NCBI GenBank assembly: GCA_030549175.1 | Contig: JAUKUA010000001.1 | Span: 2,356,001-2,420,000, forward strand | Direction: 5' to 3' | Length of the DNA: 64,000 bases | Source of the DNA: Lasiosphaeris hirsuta | Lineage: Eukaryota; Ascomycota; Sordariomycetes; Sordariales; Lasiosphaeriaceae | Shown: piece after piece, positions 22,765-33,564 of the stretch | Layout: every line of letters starts with the position of its first letter | Position numbering within the stretch: the first letter of the stretch is position 1 | Made by a program: the position numbers and the translations under genes | The notes under the pieces: model-generated | What the model saw: the letters and a program-made list of their open reading frames with translations, nothing else | What the model was told of the DNA's origin: nothing | The model's database searches: none

Positions 22765-23706
22765 CTACTCCGCCGGGTAGTATTGCCTCGGCCAAATGTT
22801 CATCGCAGTCTTCTGTCCGCTTAACAACGGGAGACCGGCGTGGTTGGTCCGCAAGTCGCCCGTCCCGTTCGGATGAAGGTTAACCCAGAAGACAGCATTT
22901 CCAGCGATAGGCCTAAAGGCTAGCCCTCCATCTTCGTGTTCTCTCCAGAGTGGTTTCAGCACCTCATCTTGTCTCTGTATCTGGTCTTCCATGCCGCCGC
23001 GCCAAGAGCTCCCTCCCCATGGGTTCGGGGCCGCGATACCCTTGGCGAATGGAAAATGGGTCTCCCCGCCAGTGCAGTTATCTTGCAATATGGCGAAGAA
23101 GCTAGCAATGCGGTTCCACTTTCGGTTACTGTCGTCGGAAGCCCAGCGTAGGCTATCGAACCAGTCATGGTGCACATTGAACCTTTGCCCCGTACTGTAA
23201 CGAACAAGCTGCGGGGGCCCCATCTCGTCCCAACCATCGCGCAACATGGTTCCGAGAAAATTGCGTGCCCGGCTTAGCACACATAGCACTGCTGGGTCAT
23301 CGCGGGGCAGGCCGGCGGAACTCGATGTCCTGTCTTGTGTATTTTGCTGGTAGCCATGCTTGGTGACCTTGGAGGGCGCGAATTTGGGCTCCGCGGTACG
23401 AAGAAGCGAGCTGATCTCTATCGGCGAGATGAGGTTGTGGATGTAGATGATCAGCGGGTCAAGTGACACGAGCTCGGTTCTGTATGGGTGTAGCGTGTCG
23501 CAGGTAAAGTCATGGTCGGTCGAGGAGGAGGTGGAGGTGTTGCGGAGAAAGGGGATGATGAAAGGATAATCGCGGATGGGAAGTTCGCTGACGAAGGACG
23601 CGAGTTGCGGAGGGGAGAAGCTGGATAAGTAGGGCGTAGCAAGAGCGACGAGGAGCGCCGCGGCGGCCGAGATGCCAGCCACCTTGGAGAAGCTGCTCGC
23701 CGACAT
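22765..23706 (-). CDS. Prolyl 4-hydroxylase-like Fe(II)/2-oxoglutarate dioxygenase, membrane-anchored
   Basis: Single exon of 313 residues from ATG at 23706; the frame stays open upstream to 23874, but that extension lacks family features. Residues 5-30 form a hydrophobic helix (VAGISAAAALLVALATPYL) typical of a signal anchor. The P4Hc-type domain follows: NVHHDWFD near residue 185 gives the HxD iron ligands, GGETHFPF is typical, and NHAGLPLLSGQKTAMNIWP near residue 295 gives the distal His and the Lys that binds 2-oxoglutarate. Such fungal enzymes hydroxylate peptidyl proline or small molecules, probably in the secretory pathway here. The gene is tail to tail with the amidohydrolase, 161 bases apart. 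Confidence 0.85.
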   Translation of the reverse strand: MSASSFSKVAGISAAAALLVALATPYLSSFSPPQLASFVSELPIRDYPFIIPFLRNTSTSSSTDHDFTCDTLHPYRTELVSLDPLIIYIHNLISPIEISSLLRTAEPKFAPSKVTKHGYQQNTQDRTSSSAGLPRDDPAVLCVLSRARNFLGTMLRDGWDEMGPPQLVRYSTGQRFNVHHDWFDSLRWASDDSNRKWNRIASFFAILQDNCTGGETHFPFAKGIAAPNPWGGSSWRGGMEDQIQRQDEVLKPLWREHEDGGLAFRPIAGNAVFWVNLHPNGTGDLRTNHAGLPLLSGQKTAMNIWPRQYYPAE

Positions 23707-24700
23707 GTTGAGGATAAGATATTTCTCACGCCTGTCAGATTTTGCGGGTAGGTGTGACAAAACGCAGGTGGTTTCATTGAAGACTTGAGCGGCACCTACT
23801 CGGAGGGTGAAGGAGCAAGGTGGTTCAGGTAGGATCCTACACGCAGGCAAAGAGCAGCTCATAAAGGATAGCACAGGTCACAAGACAATCTGAGGGGGCC
23901 GCCGGGGTGGCTTCCACTGTCTCCATCTTCCACGCAAGTCCCATGTCCTACCCTCGCGAATCCCAGCCCCAGTGCCATCTTAAGTTACCATCTTGAGTAC
24001 ACAGGAGCATGTCGCTCCGAGCATCGACCAAGCCCGATCAGCGCGTCTGTCCAACTCCACAAATGCCGAAACCCTGCCCCGACAAGCCCAGAATCATGTG
24101 CAACCATGTGCATAACCGGTAGCCATGTCAGGGCGGTGTTCGCGGGACCTCACTGGCTGCCACTGGCTTGGCTATGATAGCCGGAAGCCCGGCAATCATG
24201 CTCCGGGGCAATTGGGTGGTTGTTGATAAGTGTGTTACCTCACCGTCAAATGGGGTTACAGCCTGGATAATTTCCCCGGAAACCCGCGACTGGGGGGGGT
24301 TGATGTGCCTCCAACACACGTAATGGCACGCTCAATCTAACCGGACCAGGGACGGCGGAGGCGACACGGCCTCAAGCCGCTTGGCGCCGCCGTCCACTTA
24401 CTCCACTAACCCGCCTTGCAGTCGGTACGAGGCGGCTTGGCACGTCCCCCTGGCCCGGTCGCAATTCCTTCTGCTAGTCTGCTACGGTCTTGAATTGCAC
24501 CTCGGTAGCTGTCAAACGCTCAATTCAGTCAACCAATCGGACCGTGCAGATAGTTACGCATGTGTGTTATATTTCTGTTGCGTCGCATTGGTGCGAAAAG
24601 AAGCTGCCATCGTGAAGAATACCAGGCGGAGCCCCTCAGGCGAGTGTGCGTTCGCGCTCCTCGGCGGCGGAGGCAACGATGTATAAGGCATGGACAACGC
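23707..24700. other. Intergenic, no gene seen
   Basis: Upstream of the dioxygenase. Short frames only, none with motifs. Confidence 0.45.
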
Positions 24701-24774
24701 GGAGACACTGCCGCTCGTCAGTCAGTAGATGCGTCGCGAAAGCCATCGTGATACCATAGGAGGTAATTTACTTA

Positions 24775-25083
24775 CAAAATAAGGCCTCGGGGTATGGCAG
24801 CTCACATGCATGTGCGGCCACCACCCATTGTTGTTGCCAACGTAGACTGGCGGATGGACGACGTGACTGCCTGCCAGGAAGCCGATAACACCAATGCTGC
24901 AGCTTACGAAATACGGCTAGGAGAAAATGCCTGACTTCCACCAGACTGAGTGCGAGGATGAGTTGCCTTGTTAGCGGTTGGACCTTGTGGTCGCTGTAGA
25001 AGGGTCGTCTTACCAACGCTGGTCGGGAAGAAGAAGGACACGGCCCCGAGGAACCAATCCGAGGTTCGCATGGCGTCAGACAT
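24775..25083 (-). pseudogene. Pmp3-like (UPF0057) small membrane protein remnant with an in-frame stop
   Basis: Exon 1 25014-25083 (ATG at 25083) encodes TSDWFLGAVSFFFPTSV. A GTAAGA...CTCAG intron of 68 bases leads to exon 2 from 24945, which continues VWWKSGIFS, then a TAG at 24917-24919, then SCSIGVIGFLAG. The order FLGxxSxFFPxxxVWxKSGIxS..xxIGVxGFLxG resembles the two-helix Pmp3/plasma-membrane proteolipid 3 family. The stop would be a glutamine codon after one CAG to TAG change. No splice choice that I can see removes the stop while keeping the motif. It lies at the left edge of a decayed region, so it is called a pseudogene; the family assignment is tentative. Confidence 0.4.
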
Positions 25084-25442
25084 GATGGTTGCCTGGTTGT
25101 GGAAGATGATCGTCGCAGATGTTGATTCCTACACAGGCGGTAGAAAGGGTAATCCAGGGATAAACGCTTGCGACCTTGGCCAGGATCTTTTCCTTTGTAG
25201 AGTAGGCAGGCAGGATAGGATCTCAGTCGTTTTAGGAGCTTTCGGCGGACTTTGAGAGCCCCCACCCTGCACGATAAACACACCAATCAATCAAGCCAAT
25301 TGCCCACACCAACCTACAACCCCGCAAACCATTTGCCTACCACTTACAGCCCTGCAGCCCTGTAAGCTAACAAACACTCCATCCAATCTTCTGAGGTATG
25401 TATGTACCTTTCCGCCCTGCCAAATATTTTCCCGCACAGCTG

Positions 25443-25492
25443 GAACGCAATGCAACGCAATTAGCGATCGATCGCAACGCAACGCAACGCAG
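25443..25492 (+). repeat. Short GCAAC/GCAAT iterations around a GATCGATC palindrome
   Basis: The plus strand carries repeated ACGCAATGCAACGCAA units, then GCGATCGATCGC, then further CAACG iterations. No coding role is seen. Confidence 0.6.
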
Positions 25493-25839
25493 TCAAATCG
25501 TGGTATTCGCACCCCATATAATACTAAGGCAGAGCCATTCTCACTTATTTCATTATACCCCGGCTCCTCAAACCCCCCGACCCAGCTTCATCTGCCAGCT
25601 GATAGGGATCTCCAACCGCGCGTCGCAGACCACGTTTGCTTTCATATCCTCGACGAGCATGGTTAGAAACCACCCGCGGACCGGCATCAATCTAAACTAC
25701 CCGAATCGCCCCGAGACGTTTATATTGGCAGCTCAGGATCTCTCGAAGTGGAGCTGTTCGATCAACTCTACAACCATACCTCTCTCTCCACCGACCAGAC
25801 AGACCTAAAGCTGTGAGTGTAGAGGCGATAAGGCGCGTC

Positions 25840-26090
25840 GTCGGTGGTGTATATACTAACGGCTTAATAACCGTTTCCGGTCTAGCTTTAGAGCACTTAT
25901 AAACCCAGCTTTCGTTAGCCGCGGCTAAGCACCACTACGTTATAGATTACTTATTACTAGCTTTAGCCTTACTTATCCTACTACGTTGGTTAGGTACCAG
26001 CCACCTTAGGTATCTTCGGCAATATACTTAGTTAAGATAGAAAAATGGTCGGCTATGATTAAGTCTGAGTAGGTATTCTGTGAGTTTTAT
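25840..26090. repeat. TA-rich block resembling RIP-mutated repeat DNA
   Basis: Dense in TTA, CTA and TAG words, unlike flanking DNA, as in repeat-induced-point-mutated relics of Sordariomycetes, where CpA is converted to TpA. The original element cannot be recognised. Confidence 0.45.
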
Positions 26091-26542
26091 TAAATATTTG
26101 GAATTACATTGCCTAGAGGCGAACCAGGATACTGTGCCAATAGTGCCAGCGGCAGCGTATAGCGACCGTCAGCATCCATTAGGTAGTATCCGCCTCGTTT
26201 TTGGGTTAAGTCTGGGCGGCATCACTACGCCGGATGCTTGTGTCCCCACCATGCTCTGGTCCGCGGCTTGATTCCTTATCAGTCGTTGGCGTTCAAGAAT
26301 CTCCTCGTCGAGAAGGGGCTTGATGCATATCTGTCCCGCTTCTCACGGCTGTTGGAGTGAAACCAACATGTATAGACGGATACGGAATCTGTTCCCGCAT
26401 CTCCACGTAATTTTGCGGTAACTAAGGGAGAGTGACATGGTCTGAGATGCTGAAGTAATCATTTTCGTGGAATTCCCTATACAGACCGGCATGCTGTGGC
26501 CGCTGCACGGGATAGTAGCTCTAGTCAGTAGCCACAAACATG

Positions 26543-28142
26543 ATTTCATCTTCAAGTTGTTCCTCCGCTTGGCGGGTATCACTCCCCGGTAATGATGCCG
26601 AGGAGGCTCTTGAGGATGCTAGTGCATCCACAGACCCCCATCTTAGTGCCTTCCTCCTCCACGGCGCGGTGAAGCGCAAAAATGGCGAGCTGCTCCCGAT
26701 GTGCCGCGACGTGTTTCTTGAACCGGCTAGCATTGACATAGACGACATGTTTCGGGCCTACTATTGATACATCTTTAGACTCCGCTCTAGCTTTCTCTAG
26801 CTTCAAGCGCGGCTGCCCAGTCGTCACAAAACGGACGATCCCCAGCCTTAAAGCTGGCGATGGCCTCATGCCCAGCATCGAGCAGAGAATGTCCCGTGTG
26901 CTTCCGAGACGTGCTTTTGGAGCTTTGTGGCGGGAAGCGGCCCAAGGCTGCAGAGGACACAAGAATAGCGAGCTCGGTGGTGCTTCAGCTCGTGCTCAAA
27001 CCACTAGTCCCGGCTACCAAAGGATTCGTCATCACACACCGTGTCGCCCACCATGCACACATAGGCTTTGAGATGGCCGAAGGCGTGGGTCTGCCACGAC
27101 TTCTTGTGCTTGAATGACTGGAGAGTAAAGCATATAGGGCATTCGAACGGCTCTCGGCTCGCCAATAAGTCAGCTAGGCGGGGTAGCTTTAAACATGACA
27201 GCGACTCAGTCGTGGTTGAAGTGCTCCCTGTGGATACGCCGTCGTCTGCTTTCTGTTCCACGTCGACCTACAGAGAATTATTTCCAGCGGATGTCGTTGC
27301 CTTACTTGAGAACCGCTCGGTAGCCGTCGCAATGACCTCCAAGCCGTCGTTGGTGGTGCTATCTCTGGCGTCGTCGTCGGCTCCGAGGCGGGTCTTGTAA
27401 TCTCTGCAATACTTTATGAACCGTCTTCGCTTGATAATGGTGCCACCGAGCCGCTTGGACAGCCAGTCGCGGTTGGTCTTCGGGTGTTTCTACTTGACAT
27501 AGTCGATGCCATAGAATGACGGAAATGAGATCTCGGGGATCTGGAGTGCCCGCTTGGACCGGTCGCGGGGGGCCGACTTACGCACCATGATGCCGACCCG
27601 GAAGAGAGACTTGATGCATTCCGAAACGACCTCGAGGTCCATGATGGCCTCATCAGGCGCGGTCTCGCCGGTCCCCATGTCTATCGCACTATCATCATCA
27701 TCATCCATAAAGTCATGCTCCGGATCGAGAGTGGTATCTCGGTTCGGTCTTGTTCCCAGCGAGATGTTCGCCATTGCGTTCACGGTGCGTCAGTTCCAGT
27801 TCTCAGCAGCTAGAACTGCATCCAGGGGACGGACCGCTTTCGACCGCTTCCACAATCTCGTCCAACTGGCGAAGAATATAGGTGCGAACGTCGTCAGCTT
27901 CCGAGCTGCGAAGTCGATGGTCAAGCGACAAGCGCTGTTTGGGGGTTGCGCATGGCCCCCAGGTTTCCAGCCCACAAGGGAAAACTATTCAAAGCATCCG
28001 TGACTATCGCATGACTCGCGACGGCAGCATGAGGAGTCTCGTGCTGCTCTTTGTCCTTCAGGAGCGTTACGAGGTCGAGGAAGCGCTGTTAGACCAGTCG
28101 ACTTTTTTCCGAGATGGTCTGGCTTTGGGCAGGGCTCGCCAT
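26543..28142 (-). pseudogene. Decayed C2H2-type zinc-finger protein gene
   Basis: Read on the minus strand from the ATG at 28142, the translation follows a common fungal C2H2 protein family: ASPAQSQTISE, FPLWAGNLGA, SLDHRLRSSEADDVRTYI, a central IKSLFRVGIMVRKSAPRDR segment, LGGTIIKRRRFIKYCRDY, then zinc-finger-like text (FECPICFTLQSFKHKKSWQTH, WFEHEL) and finally FKKHVAAHREQLAIFAL. The reading is broken by several in-frame stops, near 28090, 27493, 27267 and 27010, and by frame changes near 27900 and 26850. At least two stops would be CAG codons changed to TAG. Relatives are multi-zinc-finger proteins of unknown role, often near NLR-type genes. The gene is dead as read. Confidence 0.7.
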
Positions 28143-28439
28143 GGTTTGGTGATGACTACCTACCGCCTCGTGCCCAGTGGAGCCGGTCCCGTAAGTTTGT
28201 TGATACCTAAGGTAGCTATGTCAGAGTTGTGATGGCAGGTACGACTAGAGGATAGCCTCGAATGTCCCGCGTGACCCCCCGCAATTGCTCAAGTTTCGTC
28301 GTCGACATCCTGGCGTTGTGATTGGTTGTTGTTGGTGTGAATTCTGGCGCGAAACTTTGCACTACATCAAATCTCGCGTCCTTGTCCTCGTCTGGCGCGC
28401 ACGCGTTGTCAGGAAAACACCTCCTCACTCAGTGCAGCA

Positions 28440-30055
28440 CAATATTAGGCTTCGAAGCGGCCGGTATCGTTCTCGGGGTCTTTTCTATTACTATTACCGC
28501 CCTCGATAAGTACCATGAAATGGCCACCCGGCTGGGGCTCTTCTTCAAAACCAAAAAGAGGCGCGACGACCTAGAACTCCGCCAGCTGCTCTTCACGCGG
28601 CACCTCAAGCAGTTGCTGCTCCCTCTCGTGGTTGACGATGACAAGATCAAGGTGCTTCTTGCGGCCCCGGGGGGGCGACAGCTGGAGGGATCCCTAGATT
28701 ACCAGTCTCCCCGAGAAGCGATTGCGGGAGTCGTATAAGCTCTATCTTGTGTACATCAAGGATATTCAGCAAAACCAAAGTCGATCACCAAAAAGGAGAA
28801 GCTTATCTTCCAGCTCTACCGGTTGAAGTTTAGCAACAGTGAGGTCATTCGGAAGCGTCTCTTTGGCGAGTTACAAGGGTACGGCAATAAGCTCGAGAGG
28901 CTGCTCGACTTGAGCGACGAGGATGAGCGCCTGGTAAAGCAGAGAACAGCAGCCGGCTAGCTCACCGCCATCGACGCCGCGATATGCAGCTTCTGGATCC
29001 AAACCCGCAGTATCTTCAAGGCGCTGCTGACGTCGGTACGAGATTGCAAATGCCAGCAGCACGGCGCCAAGCTGTTGCTTCAACAACGTCACGGTCTCCG
29101 AGCTAGGCCATAGACGAAACCGCCCGGTCAAGTCGGTGTTCTGGACCAAGACAAAATCGACGACAACATCGACAGGATGTGTTGAGTTTGCCGAGGTAGG
29201 TTGTCTCTCCGTCCCATCCGCGCCGACACCATAAACTGACACTGCTGCAGACTTCTGTCCGTCACACTCGCATGCGCATCTACACTTCAAAGAAGCATGT
29301 CCCAGCAAATCTCCAGTCTATGCGCATCCCTCGCCCTCCCCGCCGGCTCCTGCGCTGGCTATCTCACCGCCAACGACTGCCGATACTACGTATATCCACT
29401 CGCCCACCGCCGCCAAAACATGAATGGCACCGAGCCCCTGCGGTCTATAACCCTTGACCAGATCCTCCGCGGTGGAGGGGATACCTACTTCCCGCCCCCT
29501 ACGCGATCGCGGCGCTACGCACTCTCGCTGACCATGGCCTCCTCCTCTCTCCAGCTGCTCGACTCACCATGGGTTCCGTCCATAAGCGCATTTAGCAAAA
29601 CCAATGTGCATTTCCCAAGCGATCCAAGTAACACGAGCGTATCCCTGCTCGATCAGCAGCATATCACCACCGACCTAGGGGCCGATCACCAACTCCATGC
29701 TACTACACCATCCCATCCAGACCCGAGCGCCAAGAGCTCCGAGAGCCTCCCGACAACAACCCCAGCTACCTTCACCGATGCACTCGACCATCTCGGTATC
29801 CTCCTCCTCGAGCTGTGCTTCGGCAGCTCGCTCGAGTCCCAACCGTCGCGTATGCTGTAGCCCGCTGGGGCCACTGCCCAGCAAAAGGCCGCCTTCGACA
29901 TCATGGCGGCGCGCACTTGGCAGTGCGACGTGCTCCCCGAGGCCGGGGCCGACTACGCAGAGGCAGTGGCGTGGTGTCTTGGGGGGAACCGGAGCATACC
30001 GGCGGGTGGCGGGGCCTTTGCAACGCTGGTCGGGACTATCTAGCGTACGGAGGGA
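28440..30055 (+). pseudogene. Decayed DUF7580-like gene
   Basis: Plus-strand fragments in several frames reproduce, in order, a fungal family described as DUF7580-containing (often linked to HeLo/prion-type proteins). They are FEAAGIVLGVFSITITALDKYHE and LLFTRHLKQLLLPLVVDDDKIK at 28450-28670; ESYKLYLVYIKDIQ; LYRLKFSNSEVIRKRLFGEL to 28940; LTAIDAAICSFW; RIYTSKKHVPANLQSMRIP near 29275; SLCASLA..GSCAGYLTANDCRYYVYPLAH from 29310; FTDALDHLGILLLELCFGSSLESQPSRM; and AEAVAWCLGGNRS near 29970. The frame shifts near 28700, again near 28790 and 29290. Stops occur near 28958, 29117 and 29858, and no start codon is visible. It is divergent from the broken C2H2 gene, about 300 bases away. Confidence 0.7.
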
Positions 30056-30619
30056 TGCCTATGTGACGGCTGAAGCTGGGGACTGACCAATGACGCACGA
30101 TGTGAACCTTGATAGCGGCGAAAACGTGATCGTGATGAGAAGTCGTGGAAGGCCGATAATGCCAGTGGGAAGGGTAAATATACACGGCCTGCTAATATTG
30201 CATAGATTATGAAGCGCTGCGCCTCCGGGCCGGCAACTTTCGACGTCGCAGCCACAAGGCCGTGGTCATTCACGCCCTTCATGAGACTCGACTTCGCAGT
30301 CATCGTGTCAAATAGGCGTGGGCTTTGAAATGACAGAGACAATATTTACAGCACTTGGTTCCTATATGCCTTTAAAGGAATACTACGATATATAATGGAC
30401 ATACCTTTTTAAATATATGTAATCAAGTAAAGAGTTCTGTACAGAGCCCTTGTTAGCCCTATTCGGTAAGGGAGATTGGACGTGGGTTTATGGCATGAAT
30501 GAGATGGTGTGGGGTAAAGAGGGAGTCTATGGTAATAATTAGCTCTTTGGGCTTTCTTGGGCATCAATCAAGTTCGTGCTCGCCTTCCAACTCTCCCGCA
30601 TCATAGACTTAACGAAGCC
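30056..30619. other. Intergenic, no gene seen
   Basis: AT-rich sequence between the DUF7580-like and HET relics. No motif was seen. Confidence 0.45.
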
Positions 30620-32195
30620 ATGAACGACAGCGAAATATCCCCATCTTGGGGTTCAGATCATTCTTGGAAATTCATCGCGGAAAGCGCTTCCCGGTTATCC
30701 AACAGCTGCCTCGACGAGTTTTTCGCCACGGTCCCAAACCCGATATCAGACGATGAAGATGCCTTTCGTGTTGATACTGGGGTTGATGCTCTCTGCGAGA
30801 CTTGCTATGACCTCGACCCAAACTATCACAGCGAAATGAGACAGACAGGTTACTACCAATATCCCAACAGGATGAACATGACCCCCCTGTCTCGAATTCG
30901 CGCCTCAGCGCAAGGAGGCTGCAGGTCCTGCCAGCTTTTATTCAAATTCAATAGCTTTGCTCACTCTTATAGATCGGCATTGACTCAAGGGGCCATAACG
31001 GGAAGGGATATGAAGGAAGACATGCTGGCGGGCAAAGTCCTGGTCTCTCTAAGACTGGGCCACATCCCGGTTTCTATGCTCTTCTACAAAAGGATGCCAG
31101 GGGCTTTTCCTCTCGGTCGAGATCTTTTCGCGGCAAGGTATGTTGCCTTTTAATTTGTGACTGAAATTCTGCTGTATGTTGTGTTGACACATGCAGGAAC
31201 ATTTCCTTGGTCTACAATTGCGAGCTCCGCGAGTGTTCCTACATAGCCTAGTCTTAGCTACTGCCTATCGTTTGTTCGGCTATTGCTCGAAGCGTACATT
31301 CAGTAGCATGGAACCTCATGTTCCTCATCCAAAGCCGCAACGCTGCCAGCGCGTTTCCTAGAGGCGGGCACGAGCGGTTCGCCCTCGCCGCTCAGGCTCG
31401 TCAAGACGACAAGTCCAGTCTTCTAAGCTGAGGCTGTGAGATACGTGGCGCTGAGCTACTGCTAGGGCAAAAGCAAACTGTTTCTCACAACAGCCGAAAA
31501 CCTCGACGACCATTTCCAAATGGTCCCTTGGACGTGTCTCAGCAAGACCTTCAAGGACGCCATCGAAATCATCAGGGGGCTCGGAGTACAGTACCATCAC
31601 ATCCGGCAGAAATCGGCGGCGCCTCTCTTCTCCCGCGCGTGGTGTTTCCAGGAGCGTATACTCTCTCCGCGTGTCCTCCACTTCCACGCCAAAGAGATGG
31701 TCCAGCACTATGCGGGTCTCTTTCTCGCGCGAGAGACAGATAGGCTGATCGCCTTGGCTGGACTTGCCCAGCGCTTTAGCTCGGTTGAAGGGCATTTGTC
31801 AAGGGGGATCTATTATTACGGCGTAGAAACGATCGATATCTCCCTCGAATAGCAAGAAAGCCGATTTGCTCGCCGCGTCTTCCATCACAACTTCGGTCAT
31901 TTCATGCTGTATCTCCCAGGCTTTGGCAGAAGTGGGTAATAAAGAAGAGGGGCTGAGCATCACCCTTGATGTGGCGAGTCAAGAAACTGAAGCATTTCGC
32001 GGAGAGATGGTGGTATATATGTTGGTCGGTGCCAACAATAATGCTAACATGATAGAGACAGGGTGTGCGCGCTTCCTCATTCTTAAGGAGCTGCCGTCAG
32101 GGAAGTTTGAGCGACTTGGGATCGGGAAGATGGACCCGAAGAGGCATGGGAACTGGTTTGAGGCTGTTGAAGCGAGGAAATTGGAGTTGGTGTAG
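30620..32195 (+). pseudogene. Decayed HET-domain (heterokaryon incompatibility) gene
   Basis: The N-terminal part from ATG 30620 is open to about 31138 (DALCETCYDLD, GGCRSCQLLFKF) and is followed by a plausible intron ending in CATGCAG at 31197. After ARNISLVYNCELREC the frame breaks. The HET core appears as SYC-stop-GKSKLFLTTAENLDDHF near 31457-31520; the stop replaces the Trp codon of the SYCWG motif (TGG to TAG). The next conserved block (the WIDSLCI region) is missing, and the text resumes at FSRAWCFQERILSPRVLHF near 31640 and DRLIALAGLAQRF. A C-terminal piece (LILKELPSGKFERLGIGKM, WFEAVEARKLELV) ends at 32195. HET proteins trigger cell death on non-self recognition; this copy cannot be functional as read. 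Confidence 0.75.
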
Positions 32196-32700
32196 CTTAG
32201 TCGATAAATACAATTATCTCGATCAGGATTTCCAATGCTGCTTTGAATAGCGTCACTCTTTTTCTGCCTGAACAAGCTTAATGTTGTGAATTTGGATAGA
32301 CCCATCGCCCTGCAACTGCCAAAGGCATCTTCTCTATACTTGAATGCTGGGAACTGAGAAGCAATCCTGATAGGCAGTCACAATGTGCGATTTTCAATGT
32401 TGATTTCAGGGGCAGGATCCATCTTGCCTAACGTTCCATACAACAAACACCGAACATCGAGCGCTGCCCCTTTCTCCCCAGCCATCCCAATAAAGAGGGG
32501 GCGGCTTTGTGATATGACAGATAGGGCTGTTTTTATACCAGTACCGACACACAATGGTCACTTACCCAATTAAAACTCGGCCGTAAAGATATGTGATTCT
32601 TCCGATGCAATTAGTACCCAAGTTACCATCCTAGCAGCTGAAAGTCGAGTTCAAGTGTTGGTCGCGGACTCTGAGCTCCTTCGGTTATTCCACGCATGCA
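32196..32700. other. Intergenic, no gene seen
   Basis: Downstream of the HET relic and the short-chain dehydrogenase stop codon. Nothing recognisable. Confidence 0.5.
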
Positions 32701-33564
32701 TTACTGCTCGGGCGAGCCGGACTTGTAGCCAGCGAGTTCGGCAAATTTGAAGTCTTGGGACCCTGCGATGAAGCCGCCATCGACAACCACGTCAGAACCA
32801 GTAATAAAGCTCGCATCCGGGCCAGCGAGGAAAGCCACGACACTCGCAATCTCAGTGGCAGTCCCCCCTCTCGCAATCGGAGCCCCATCAATCATGCCCT
32901 TGATGGTAGGCCCACTCACCCCCTCCAATTCCTCTCTCAACATGGCCGTGAGCACGATGCCGGGACTGACGGTGTTGATCCTAGATCCCTTGGCAGCCCA
33001 GGTGCGCGCGGCCGACTGCACGCGAAGGATATTGGCGGCCTTGGAGACGGCATAGGCTGAGGCCGAGTCTGGGACAGCTTTGAGAAGCTCATCGTTCTCG
33101 AGCAACTGGTGCCTCGGTGCCGTGGCAAGGTGGCGTGACAACTCGGGTGAGGGAGTGGCCCCGAAGCGGGCGATGCTGGCGATGCATGTCAGCGATGACC
33201 CTCGGCCTACAACGTCGTAGAAGGCATCGATGACGTTGGCGGTCCCTAGCAGGTCGACGGCGAGAATGCGGTCCGGGGCTGCCATGCCGGGAGACAGGCC
33301 TGCGGCGTGGACGACGGTCTCAACGCTGCCGGCCTTGACGGCCGCTTGGGCGAAGCTCACGACCGAATTGAATTGGGCAACGTCGACGATGTGTGTCTCA
33401 ACATCGTGTCCGTCGTCGCGGAGGCTTTGGGCTGCGTAGTCGAGCTTCTTTTGGGAAGCATCACCGATAAAAATCTGTCGTCCCCCGGCCAGTCGCCGGG
33501 CGGAAGCGAGTCCGATGCCGCCGCTGCCGATGACGGCGAGAACACCGCGTGGGATGGTGGCCAT
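32701..33564 (-). CDS. Short-chain dehydrogenase/reductase
   Basis: Single exon of 287 residues. The ATG at 33564 is used; the codon two positions upstream is TTG. The Rossmann fold starts with VIGSGGIGLASARRL (GxxxGxG type), followed by an acidic residue after beta-2 (FIGDAS), suggesting NAD preference. VHAAGLS corresponds to the NNAG region, and SAYAVSKAAN near residue 175 gives the catalytic Tyr and Lys, with SIARFG upstream supplying Ser. A NTVSPGIVLTAM segment and a C-terminal TGSDVVVDGGF are typical of classical SDRs. The substrate is unknown. The coding region is intact, in contrast to the broken genes on its left. Confidence 0.87.
   Translation of the reverse strand: MATIPRGVLAVIGSGGIGLASARRLAGGRQIFIGDASQKKLDYAAQSLRDDGHDVETHIVDVAQFNSVVSFAQAAVKAGSVETVVHAAGLSPGMAAPDRILAVDLLGTANVIDAFYDVVGRGSSLTCIASIARFGATPSPELSRHLATAPRHQLLENDELLKAVPDSASAYAVSKAANILRVQSAARTWAAKGSRINTVSPGIVLTAMLREELEGVSGPTIKGMIDGAPIARGGTATEIASVVAFLAGPDASFITGSDVVVDGGFIAGSQDFKFAELAGYKSGSPEQ

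Larger units (their letters stand above)
25084..26539. other. Intergenic, with GCAAC repeats and a TA-rich RIP-like block
   Basis: No gene was seen. Contains short GCAAC iterations near 25443-25492 and a TA-rich block at about 25840-26090 (listed separately). Confidence 0.5.

Noticed and set aside
24768..25286. Minus-strand open frame of 172 codons covering the Pmp3-like region
   Set aside because: The continuous frame is Arg/Ser-rich without motifs; the membrane-protein-like text lies in other frames with a plausible intron.
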